IMG/VR virus record: IMGVR_UViG_3300009155_000241
Location: 1 to 24,953 of that record
Length of the DNA stretch: 24,953 bases
DNA from: a virus
Direction: 5' to 3' (one strand)
Numbering within the stretch: position 1 is the stretch's first letter; every line of letters begins with the position of its first letter. Below are positions 5,780-11,701 of the stretch, piece by piece. The notes below the pieces were generated by a model, which was given only the letters and a program-made list of their open reading frames with translations, had not been told where the DNA came from and ran no database searches. The translations under genes were made by a program, and so were the position numbers.

Positions 5780-6538
5780 ATGGCTATAAACTTGCAAGCA
5801 ATCAGCAGAAACACCAGCATCCAGCCACCGCGCATCATGGTTTACGGCCCGCATGGGCTGGGCAAGACGACCTTCGGCGCTAGCGCACCGGCACCGATCT
5901 TCATCCTGACTGAGGATGGTTTGGGCCGGCTGGAGGTCGATCACTTCCCGGTGGCCAGAAGTCTTAAAGATGTTCAGGAGGCGCTGGCGTCACTCAAAGG
6001 CGAGCACGACTTCTCGACCGTGGTGATCGACAGCCTGGACTGGCTCGACAACCTGATATGGGAGCAGATCAACGGCCAGTATGAAGCAAAGGATCTGGCC
6101 TACGGCAAGGGCGCCGTAATAGCCGCGGATCTCTGGCGCAAGGTGCTTGAAGATTTGAACGCCTTGCGCGCGATGGGCATGGCCAGCATCCTGCTGGCGC
6201 ACTGCGAGATCAAGCGGTTTGACAGCCCTGAAGTGGAGCCGTATGAGCGTTACCAGCCCAAGCTGCAAGCCAGGTCATCGGCATTGGTGCAAGAATGGTG
6301 CGACATCGTTGGATTTGCAAATTACAAAACCATCGTTAAATCAGCCGATGTGGGCTTTAATAACAAAGTAAGCCGCGGGATAAGCACCGGCGAGCGCCTG
6401 CTGCATACGTCTGAGAAACCGGCATATCTTGCCAAGAACCGCTACAGCCTACCCGATACACTGCCTCTGGAATGGTCAACTCTGGCAGAAGCAATGACGA
6501 CCACAAACGAAACAACCAACCAACCTAAAGGGAAATAA
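5780..6538 (+). CDS. Sak4-like RecA-fold ATPase (single-strand annealing recombinase family)
   Basis: The 252-aa product is a stand-alone RecA-core ATPase of the type called phage nucleotide-binding or Sak4 protein, which acts with a partner SSB in phage recombination. Walker A is GPHGLGKT (23-30), Walker B is TVVIDSLD (80-87), and ASILLAHCEIKRF is the expected strand-4/sensor region. The frame is open from 5708, but ATG 5780 has an excellent GGAGG 5 nt upstream and gives the usual family N-terminus. The next gene encodes a DUF669 ssDNA-binding protein and the one after a RecB/Cas4-like nuclease, which together form a complete recombination module. Confidence 0.85.
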   Translation: MAINLQAISRNTSIQPPRIMVYGPHGLGKTTFGASAPAPIFILTEDGLGRLEVDHFPVARSLKDVQEALASLKGEHDFSTVVIDSLDWLDNLIWEQINGQYEAKDLAYGKGAVIAADLWRKVLEDLNALRAMGMASILLAHCEIKRFDSPEVEPYERYQPKLQARSSALVQEWCDIVGFANYKTIVKSADVGFNNKVSRGISTGERLLHTSEKPAYLAKNRYSLPDTLPLEWSTLAEAMTTTNETTNQPKGK

Positions 6539-6541
6539 ATC

Positions 6542-6994
6542 ATGGCCGCTTTAAATTTCAACGCAGCAGAAGTAGAACCGCAACAGTCGTTTGACGCCCT
6601 GCCGCCGGGTCGTTACGAAGCCATCATTTCGGAATCAGAGATGAAAGACACTAAAGCAGGGACCGGCCAGTATTTGCAACTGACCTTCACCGTTGTCGGT
6701 GGCCAGCACGAAGGGCGCAAGCTCTGGTCCAGGCTGAACCTGGTCAACCCCAACGCCACGGCGGTAAGCATTGCCGAGCGCGAGTTGAGTGCCATCTGTC
6801 ACTGTGTCGGCATCCTTGTGCCGCAGGACAGCGAGGAGCTGCACGACCGCCTGCTTATTGTTGATGTGATCCAGGAACTCAACCCTATGTCCGGCCAGCA
6901 AACCAATCGGATCAAAGGTTACAGCCAGGCCAGCGCACCGGCGCCGAAAGCCAAACCCGCGGCACCGGCAGCGCCCTGGGCAGCTCGTAAGTAA
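6542..6994 (+). CDS. DUF669-type ssDNA-binding protein (SSB partner of Sak4)
   Basis: This 150-aa protein matches the DUF669 pattern: an N-terminal FNAAEVEPQQSFDALPPGRYEAIISESE, a beta-rich core (YLQLTFTVVGGQHEGRKLW, then RLNLVNPN), a central helix with SAICHCVG, and an Ala/Pro/Lys tail (SAPAPKAKPAAPAAPWA). Members of this family act as phage SSBs and commonly sit beside Sak4 genes, as here. The start has TAAAGGGAAATAAATC in front of ATG 6542. Its leader closely resembles that of the gene at 5126. Confidence 0.8.
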   Translation: MAALNFNAAEVEPQQSFDALPPGRYEAIISESEMKDTKAGTGQYLQLTFTVVGGQHEGRKLWSRLNLVNPNATAVSIAERELSAICHCVGILVPQDSEELHDRLLIVDVIQELNPMSGQQTNRIKGYSQASAPAPKAKPAAPAAPWAARK

Positions 6995-7028
6995 TTAACC
7001 CGCTGGGGCGGCAACGCCCCGGCGTTAA
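6995..7028 (+). promoter_or_regulatory. Strong RNA hairpin with GCAA tetraloop before the nuclease ribosome site
   Basis: GGGGCG (7005-7010) and CGCCCC (7015-7020) close a GCAA loop. The stem is extended by CGC/GCG and TTAA/TTAA, reaching from 6995 to 7028. The outer TTAA on the 3' side directly touches the Shine-Dalgarno AAGGAGG (7027-7033) of the gene at 7038. There is no U-tract, so it is more likely an mRNA stability or translation-control element than a terminator. Confidence 0.5.
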
Positions 7029-7037
7029 GGAGGATGT

Positions 7038-8159
7038 ATGGAACTGCCAGAACCGCAAAACAGCACTAGAACCGCCATTTTTAAGAGCTACGAGAAAGCT
7101 GCCGACCGGCAGGGCCGGGCCCACCTCGGCGCCAGCGAGATTGGCCACGAATGCGACCGCTACTTGTGGCTTAGTTTTAGATGGGCAAAACCGGCCGACT
7201 TTGACGGCAGGATGCTGCGCCTGTTTGACAGCGGCAACCACCAGGAGCCGCGCCTGATTGCGGATCTGCGGAATATTGGTGTTGAGGTGTGGGACAAGGA
7301 TCAGGATGGCAACCAGTGGCGCTACAAAGCTGTAGGCGGGCACTTTGCCGGCAGTCTCGACAGTGTTGGCCTCGGCCTGCCGGAGGCGCCCAAAACGCCG
7401 CATTTGCTGGAGTTTAAGACAGCGAACGCCAAGTCTTTTGCCGCGATGGTGAAAAATGGGGTAAAGAAGTCCAAGCCGCAGCATTACGTGCAAATGCAAG
7501 TATACATGGGCTGGGCAACGCTCACCCGCGCCATGTATTTGGTGGTCAATAAAGACACCGACGACATTCACGCCGAGCGCGTCGAGTTTGACCAGGACGC
7601 ATTCAACCGGGCGATCCAGCGAGCCGAGCGGATTATCACGGCGCCGGAACCCGCGGTCACGCTGGCCGACGATGCTACAAACTTTACCTGCAAATTCTGC
7701 CGGTTCAAATCGCAATGCTACGGCACAGAGGCGCCCGCGGTGAGCTGCCGCACCTGCGCCCACAGCACCCCTGAGACTGACGGTGACGGGCGCTGGAGCT
7801 GCGCGCAGGCTAAACCTGACATGGATGTATCAGCGCAACGTGCAGGCTGCGGTGAGCACCGGCACATACCAACCCTGCTGGGGCGTTTTGCCGAGCTGAT
7901 GGACGCTAGCAACAATAACCTGCTGACCTACCGCAACAAGATAACCGGCACCGAGTTCCAGCAGCCGATATTTAGCAGCCAGGACATTACCAACCTGGCC
8001 GACAAGAGCTTGCTTGGTGATGCTGGCCTGACCAATTTTAAGACGGAGTTTGACTGCGACATTAAACCGCCGGCGCCGGCACCGTTTGCCGACTTGATTG
8101 ATGATTTGCCTTGGGAAAAAGCCGCCGCGCCGAAACGTGCCAAAAAGGTAACGAAATGA
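7038..8159 (+). CDS. PD-(D/E)XK exonuclease, Cas4/RecB-like, with probable Fe-S cluster
   Basis: The 373-aa protein shows the RecB-type nuclease core: GHFAGSLDSV with D108, LLEFKTAN with E125 and K127, and VQMQVYMGWA supplying Q154 and Y156. A lone cysteine before the core (C39, in GHECDRYLW) and three after it (C218-x2-C221-x5-C227) have the Cas4/AddB layout that holds a 4Fe-4S cluster. A second cluster, C237, C240, C255 and C271, follows and could bind zinc. The C-terminal about 100 residues are not recognised and end in a basic tail. It follows the Sak4-like ATPase and SSB genes, and probably produces the single strands they anneal. ATG 7038 follows AAGGAGG; the stop overlaps the next gene as ATGA. 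Confidence 0.85.
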   Translation: MELPEPQNSTRTAIFKSYEKAADRQGRAHLGASEIGHECDRYLWLSFRWAKPADFDGRMLRLFDSGNHQEPRLIADLRNIGVEVWDKDQDGNQWRYKAVGGHFAGSLDSVGLGLPEAPKTPHLLEFKTANAKSFAAMVKNGVKKSKPQHYVQMQVYMGWATLTRAMYLVVNKDTDDIHAERVEFDQDAFNRAIQRAERIITAPEPAVTLADDATNFTCKFCRFKSQCYGTEAPAVSCRTCAHSTPETDGDGRWSCAQAKPDMDVSAQRAGCGEHRHIPTLLGRFAELMDASNNNLLTYRNKITGTEFQQPIFSSQDITNLADKSLLGDAGLTNFKTEFDCDIKPPAPAPFADLIDDLPWEKAAAPKRAKKVTK

Positions 8160-8350
8160 GGATTCAAACAGCCACTATATCGACTAAAGAATTACAGCAA
8201 GCGTTGCGGGATTTCTGCGCGGCCAACGGTGGCATTCCTGACACCGTTATCATTCAAAGCTACAGCTCGCAAATTGTAGTGAGTTTACGACCGGGCGGCC
8301 TGATAACCGCCGACGAGATAAATCATTCTGTTACAGGAGCCAAAAAATGA
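8156..8350 (+). CDS. Small early protein, 64 aa, unknown function
   Basis: ATG 8156 overlaps the nuclease stop (ATGA), which fixes the start; the open frame upstream belongs to a shadow reading. The product MRIQTATISTKELQQALRDF... looks like an alpha/beta domain: a short strand, a helix, then strand pairs TVIIQSYSSQIVVSLRP. No family is recognised. It ends in another ATGA overlap. Confidence 0.7.
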   Translation: MRIQTATISTKELQQALRDFCAANGGIPDTVIIQSYSSQIVVSLRPGGLITADEINHSVTGAKK

Positions 8351-8775
8351 GCAGCAACGAATTTAACAAACTGGACCGCGACTACACCGAGCGCGAAGAT
8401 TATCTAGCCAGCCGCGCTGAAGAACGGGGCGCGCCAATCCGAGCCCATGATAAAACGGCTTTCATGGTGGAACGCTTGCGGTATATATCAGAAACCGACG
8501 ATGCGCATTATGGCGGCATTAGAGAAACGCTTTTTGACGCCATAAGCCTTCTTGAGCAATTGGTTACGCAGGGCGCTAATGTGTTGCCGCCGAGTGGCGG
8601 CGCGGGAGCAAACAAAGGAGATGGAATGGAAATTAAATTAACACCGGCAGTCATAGCTTGTTTAAAACGCGGCTTGAACTGTTGGGCAAAACAGAACGAT
8701 GCCGAAGGTATTGAGATTAAAGAAATATTGAAGAAAGCTGAAGAAGTGAAACTACGAATAGCGGAGGATGTATGA
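8347..8775 (+). CDS. Early protein, 142 aa, two-part structure, unknown function
   Basis: The first 75 residues are charged and helical (RDYTEREDYLASRAEER; SLLEQLVTQ). A flexible linker, PPSGGAGANKGDG (about 81-93), follows, and then a second helical part from M94 (MEIKLTPAVIACLKRGLNCWAKQND). An internal ATG at 8626, encoding M94, has its own ribosome site (AAAGGAGATGGA), so a 49-aa C-terminal product may also be made. No family recognised. Confidence 0.75.
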   Translation: MSSNEFNKLDRDYTEREDYLASRAEERGAPIRAHDKTAFMVERLRYISETDDAHYGGIRETLFDAISLLEQLVTQGANVLPPSGGAGANKGDGMEIKLTPAVIACLKRGLNCWAKQNDAEGIEIKEILKKAEEVKLRIAEDV

Positions 8776-8987
8776 AATTCAAAAACATTGAAACGGTAAA
8801 ACGTCTTGATTTTGACCACCTTGACATGCTGGTAAGCGAGCGTATCGGGGCGCTTAAACTGTTAGCGCAGGGCATGACGGAGCGACAGGTAAACGACGAT
8901 ATTTGCCGCGACCTGATTCTGCCTTGCGTCTATTTGCTAACGCAGTTTCTTGAGTCAGTAGAAATTGAAGAGAAGAAAAATGATTGA
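8772..8987 (+). CDS. Small helical early protein, 71 aa, unknown function
   Basis: ATG 8772 follows GGAGGATGT, the same ribosome-site sequence used by the nuclease gene at 7038, and overlaps the previous stop as ATGA. The product is predicted to be largely helical and acidic at the end (VEIEEKKND), with MTERQVNDDICRDLILPCVYLL in the middle. It overlaps the following microprotein gene by 8 nt. No family recognised. Confidence 0.7.
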   Translation: MKFKNIETVKRLDFDHLDMLVSERIGALKLLAQGMTERQVNDDICRDLILPCVYLLTQFLESVEIEEKKND

Positions 8988-9075
8988 CCTTCTCGTAGAG
9001 TTTTCACCCGCAATCGCCATACTGATTATTGGCGCTGTTATGGTGTGGGCAATATTTACAACACTGAGGAAATAA
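8980..9075 (+). CDS. 31-aa single-span membrane microprotein
   Basis: ATG 8980 lies 8 nt inside the end of the previous gene, preceded by AGAGAAGAAAA (purine-rich, weak ribosome site), and ends at TAA 9073-9075, one base before the next ATG. The peptide has a short acidic start (MIDLLVEF), a hydrophobic run (AIAILIIGAVMVWAIF) and a basic end (TTLRK), giving a clear N-out/C-in membrane orientation by the positive-inside rule. Function unknown. Confidence 0.55.
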   Translation: MIDLLVEFSPAIAILIIGAVMVWAIFTTLRK

Positions 9076-9076
9076 A

Positions 9077-9268
9077 ATGAAATTCTTAAACTGGCTAAAA
9101 AAATTATACGTCCCCGCAACTTGCGAAGAATTGATGGCGAGGGAATTGGATGCATCGAGAAGGGATTTGTTGCTGGCAGAGACAGCGAAAGACTATGCGG
9201 AAAGTATGGTGTTATACAACGTTCAGCGAATCGAGAGGCTGAAAATTGCGCTGAAGGAGCGTTTGTGA
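9077..9268 (+). CDS. Small basic/helical early protein, 63 aa
   Basis: Begins with an amphipathic basic helix (MKFLNWLKKLYV) that could associate with membrane, followed by a long charged helix (CEELMARELDASRRDLLLAETAKD) with heptad-like leucines that may form a coiled coil. It follows the TM microprotein with a 1-nt gap and overlaps the next start by one base (TGATG). No named family; phages often encode such small proteins beside membrane microproteins. Confidence 0.65.
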   Translation: MKFLNWLKKLYVPATCEELMARELDASRRDLLLAETAKDYAESMVLYNVQRIERLKIALKERL

Positions 9269-9441
9269 TGCGGATCGTCAGGCTGATGTCAACCGCGCCG
9301 GTCAGGAAGAGCCAGAGCATATACAAACCAGTTCTTACCGAATCTCAGTGGAGGTCGCGGTACAGTGCGTTGGTGTGGTGGTATTTCAGAAAAGCAAAAC
9401 AAGATAGTTATAGAACCTTCGCAGTCTTTACAGTTCTATAA
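9268..9441 (+). CDS. Last gene of the early operon, 57 aa, unknown
   Basis: ATG 9268 overlaps the previous stop as TGATG, with GAAGGAG upstream. The product MRIVRLMSTAPVRKSQSIYK... is basic and aromatic (SRYSALVWWYFRKAKQ). The same frame is open further upstream, but that part runs through the neighbouring gene and lacks a ribosome site, so I keep the short form. Its stop is one base from the stop of the oppositely oriented endolysin gene. No family recognised. Confidence 0.55.
   Translation: MRIVRLMSTAPVRKSQSIYKPVLTESQWRSRYSALVWWYFRKAKQDSYRTFAVFTVL
9408..9441. terminator. AT-rich inverted repeat at the convergent operon ends
   Basis: TTATAGAAC (9408-9416) pairs exactly with GTTCTATAA (9433-9441) around 16 nt. 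The early gene's stop codon lies in the right arm, and the endolysin stop begins at 9443. It is the only structure at this head-on junction and may serve as a weak bidirectional end signal. The stem is AT-rich with no clear U-tract. Confidence 0.35.
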
Positions 9442-9442
9442 A

Positions 9443-9958
9443 TTACCCTAACATTCCCTCGGCAGCTTTCTTACCTTCTGCAACCCGATTAAGCCAGCCC
9501 TTGCCGAACGTAGGAAAATTAGTAAGGCTGCGATAAAAACTTTCTTTAGCTGCCGAGAAATTGTTAATAAAATCTTCTGCATTTGTATCTTGAATCGCCT
9601 TTACGGTTACGGGGCCAATGACACCATCGGCTGTTATTTTTAATGCACGTTGAATAGTTTTGATGCTACGAAACGCACCAGCATTGACAGCAAAATCAAA
9701 TGCAAGATAGTCAGCGCCGCTAGGAAGCTGGTCACCACGGACAGCATCCCAATATTCTTTCCGGTAGAGTGGCGAAACCATCTCTTTTGTGAGGCTACGC
9801 ATCTCTGCTTCATCAACTGGGTGTCCAACATATTCCTCCCAGACTCTTTGGGTTACGCCAAGATTCGTTCTTCCACCGGGGTCTGATGGATGATTGACAT
9901 ACCCGCCTTCGTGCTGCAAAACTAACGCAAGAGACTTCTCAAAGTTATTTTGCATCAT
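9443..9958 (-). CDS. Endolysin, GH108 family with C-terminal peptidoglycan-binding segment
   Basis: This lytic muramidase cleaves the peptidoglycan glycan chain at the end of infection. The GH108 signature EGGYVNHPSDPGGRTNLGVT spans residues 17-36, with E17 as the catalytic acid known for the family. ALKITADGVIGPVTVKAI (about 106-123) is the PG_binding_3-type segment usual for these enzymes. At 171 aa the length is typical. No signal peptide or SAR helix is present, so release must depend on a holin, and two candidates lie directly upstream. The start (MMQ) overlaps the upstream gene by 14 nt; M1 or M2 could initiate. Confidence 0.95.
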   Translation of the reverse strand: MMQNNFEKSLALVLQHEGGYVNHPSDPGGRTNLGVTQRVWEEYVGHPVDEAEMRSLTKEMVSPLYRKEYWDAVRGDQLPSGADYLAFDFAVNAGAFRSIKTIQRALKITADGVIGPVTVKAIQDTNAEDFINNFSAAKESFYRSLTNFPTFGKGWLNRVAEGKKAAEGMLG

Positions 9959-10166
9959 CTTCCTTAGAAAATTTTATACCCGCCAGAAGTCCTATAAAGC
10001 CGCCGATGATTGTCTGAAACGCTGGCCCAAGCAACTTAAATATATCTTCGTTGTTAACTTCTTTGTCAAACAAGCCAAAGCACAGGGCAAACACCATCCC
10101 CGCGATAACTATGCACAGTGTAAAACTTACCATCGTTGTAACCACAAAAGTTAATTTGTCGTTCAT
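9945..10166 (-). CDS. Two-span small membrane protein of the lysis cassette (possible holin or antiholin)
   Basis: The 73-aa product has hydrophobic spans at about 6-32 (TFVVTTMVSFTLCIVIAGMV and following) and about 45-65 (LLGPAFQTIIGGFIGLLAGI), joined by an acidic loop (DKEVNNEDIF), with a charged end (KFSKEDDAK). That is the topology of class II holins. It sits between the 3TM holin and the endolysin, overlapping both, so it may be a second holin or a regulator of hole formation. I cannot tell which from sequence. Confidence 0.7.
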   Translation of the reverse strand: MNDKLTFVVTTMVSFTLCIVIAGMVFALCFGLFDKEVNNEDIFKLLGPAFQTIIGGFIGLLAGIKFSKEDDAK

Positions 10167-10597
10167 CTGTTGCTCTCAGAACTTTTTATTTTCTCAACTG
10201 ACCGCATTGCCCCTAGACCCAACATACCCATCAAAATCTGAAGCGTTAAATCAGTGCTGATGACCGGAAACTCGCCCGTATACGCAAACCCGACTTTGGC
10301 GATAAACCTAGCAAACGGTTCAATCAGCGCGGCGTAGGCCAGCCCTGCTCCGCACACCCAGCCAATACCGGGTCGCCACCCTGCTACAAACCAATTCGTT
10401 GACTTAGCTTCTTCGACGTTTACCTGAAGTTGAAGTTTAGCTAAGTCAGTCTCAGACGCAAGTTTTGCAAGGTCGCCATTTTGCTGCATCTTCAGCAGTT
10501 CTAACTGAGCAGCGGCCTTCTTTTCAGGGTCAGGGAAGAACCGTTCTATCAACGACTCAGCAGCAGAGAACAGACCTGAAATCAGTAAAGGGTTCAA
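10163..10597 (-). CDS. Holin, GTA/3TM type, with TTG start
   Basis: The 144-aa protein matches the holin-of-three-TMs family: a charged amphipathic N-terminal half with a heptad-like stretch (QLELLKMQQNGDLAKLASET), then NWFVAGWRPGIGWVCGAGLA and a second hydrophobic part ending LLGLGAMRSVEKI-like (here MLGLGAMRSVEKI). WRPGIGW and GAMRSVEK are the most family-typical pieces. It would form inner-membrane lesions that release the endolysin. The start codon is TTG (10595-10597), overlapping the upstream stop as TTGA. Such a weak, coupled start would keep holin levels low. Confidence 0.85.
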   Translation of the reverse strand: MNPLLISGLFSAAESLIERFFPDPEKKAAAQLELLKMQQNGDLAKLASETDLAKLQLQVNVEEAKSTNWFVAGWRPGIGWVCGAGLAYAALIEPFARFIAKVGFAYTGEFPVISTDLTLQILMGMLGLGAMRSVEKIKSSESNR

Positions 10598-11115
10598 AAG
10601 TTACCGCCTACGGGGTTCAACACACCTACCGGCGCGTCAGTAACAATTTTAGCACCCGGCTTGATATGACCGTTGGTTGCTGGTGATTCGTTGATTGGGC
10701 CGTAGCAGGATGCAAGCATCACACCGTTTACTGGTTTGGCTTGCTTGTCGCAAAGGAATGACCACTGGTTCGACATACCGGAATCTTTGCCGAGGGTAAA
10801 TGATCGACTCACCAACGGAGCAACTGCCCACGAGGGCGCTTGTGGCGCTTCGCTCACAGTGGAAAACAGGCTCCACACTTTACCGGCAGGAGCGTCGCAT
10901 GAGTTATTCATCAGCGCACCGTTGGCTACGCTTCGGCCTTTCAGGATGGGGCAGACCGCCATGCCCTCTTGAAACACTTTACCCTTGACCGTTATTGTCT
11001 TGCCTGTAGGCGTAGAGCCACTGGCGGCGCACAGTGCATACTCACCGTTGCACATCATCAGGTCAGCAGCAGACACGCTTACTGGCAGCAGAGCGAGGAG
11101 AAATATCTTTTTCAT
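10594..11115 (-). CDS. Secreted six-cysteine protein in the lysis cassette, function unknown
   Basis: Residues 1-16 (MKKIFLLALLPVSVSA) form a clear Sec signal peptide with cleavage probably after VSA. There is no lipobox cysteine at +1. The mature part of about 157 aa holds six cysteines (MMC, ALC, AVC, NSC, FLC, ASC), enough for three disulfides in the periplasm. It is otherwise soluble and rich in small residues, with repeated turn sequences. It overlaps the TM/coiled-coil gene upstream (ATGA) and the holin downstream (TTGA), so it belongs to the lysis operon. It is not a recognisable spanin, endolysin or inhibitor. Possible roles are a periplasmic lysis factor, an inhibitor of host enzymes, or superinfection exclusion. 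Confidence 0.8.
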   Translation of the reverse strand: MKKIFLLALLPVSVSAADLMMCNGEYALCAASGSTPTGKTITVKGKVFQEGMAVCPILKGRSVANGALMNNSCDAPAGKVWSLFSTVSEAPQAPSWAVAPLVSRSFTLGKDSGMSNQWSFLCDKQAKPVNGVMLASCYGPINESPATNGHIKPGAKIVTDAPVGVLNPVGGNF

Positions 11116-11345
11116 TTGTCGGCCTTGTTTTCAAGTTTCTCAAATATCTTTGCCAGCATTGCTTTGATTTCCCTGATGTCCTCGCGGTAGTCATTTTTTG
11201 CAACGTATTCTTTCGGCAAGTCCTCGCGTAGTTTTACAAGGTCGGCTCGTAGTTCTTTGACCGCGCCCCACATCTCTCTTGCAAACCAGCCGCCAACCGT
11301 CATGCCAATGCCAAGAAACATGTTTATCAGATGCTGGTTTTCCAC
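11112..11345 (-). CDS. Membrane-anchored coiled-coil protein, 77 aa
   Basis: A short N-terminal hydrophobic stretch (INMFLGIGMTVGGWFA, about 7-22) is followed by a charged, heptad-patterned region (VKELRADLVKLREDL, then IREIKAMLAKIFEKLENK). This topology occurs in many unnamed phage lysis-region proteins and resembles a very short i-spanin, but at 77 aa it is too short to reach the outer membrane as Rz does. The start is GTG 11345 with TAAGGA 6-7 nt upstream. It ends in an ATGA overlap with the six-cysteine protein. Confidence 0.7.
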   Translation of the reverse strand: MENQHLINMFLGIGMTVGGWFAREMWGAVKELRADLVKLREDLPKEYVAKNDYREDIREIKAMLAKIFEKLENKADK

Positions 11346-11354
11346 TGTAATTCC

Positions 11355-11519
11355 TTATTGAACCGGAGCTTCGATACCGTCTGCGCCATTGGTTTTCACC
11401 TGCGGCTGCGCTTGTAATTGTATTTTCTGTATCAGCGGGGCGACTTGAGCAAAAGGCAGGGTACCCAGTGCTTGCAGGATACCGTTCACTTCATTTACAT
11501 CGAGTTCTAAGTTAATCAT
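11355..11519 (-). CDS. Small helical phage protein, 54 aa
   Basis: ATG 11519 overlaps the upstream stop as TAATG, and the frame ends at TAA 11355-11357. The sequence MINLELDVNEVNGILQALGT followed by LPFAQVAPLIQKIQLQAQPQ is a pattern I associate with a small family found next to tail-fibre and lysis genes in many phages, where its function is not known. The first strand (INLELDVNEV) and two helices look like a compact domain. The Asn/Gly/Pro-rich last 15 residues are probably disordered. Confidence 0.7.
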   Translation of the reverse strand: MINLELDVNEVNGILQALGTLPFAQVAPLIQKIQLQAQPQVKTNGADGIEAPVQ

Positions 11520-11701
11520 TACTTATCCCCTATCGGTTGAGTGGTGAGTAGACGCAAAATAACGATGCCCACCGAGATACCTATCCCGATAACCATTTGT
11601 GCTACCGGCGTCATCGGCAGCAAACCTATATAGCCCTGAACGATGGACAAGACTGCAATTAGAATCGCATACCAGACGGTTTTGCTTTTAAGCAGGTTCA
11701 T
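11519..11701 (-). CDS. Two-span small membrane protein, 60 aa
   Basis: I start at ATG 11701, which overlaps the tail-fibre stop as ATGA. The longer open frame upstream is an out-of-frame reading of the fibre gene. After a basic start (MNLLKSK) come two hydrophobic spans, about 9-27 (VWYAILIAVLSIVQGYIGL) and about 33-53 (AQMVIGIGISVGIVILRLLT), with a short LPMTP turn. This resembles small holin-like or accessory membrane proteins. With the 3TM holin and the 73-aa protein it makes three multi-span proteins in the cassette. Confidence 0.75.
   Translation of the reverse strand: MNLLKSKTVWYAILIAVLSIVQGYIGLLPMTPVAQMVIGIGISVGIVILRLLTTQPIGDK

Noticed and set aside
6912-7763. Long minus-strand open frame (283 aa) opposite the Cas4-like nuclease
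   Set aside because: The plus-strand gene has clear family motifs and a strong ribosome site; the reverse frame has neither and runs against the operon.
9121-9267. Upstream extension of the last early gene to 106 aa
   Set aside because: It would overlap the preceding gene almost completely and lacks a ribosome site; ATG 9268 is coupled and has GAAGGAG.
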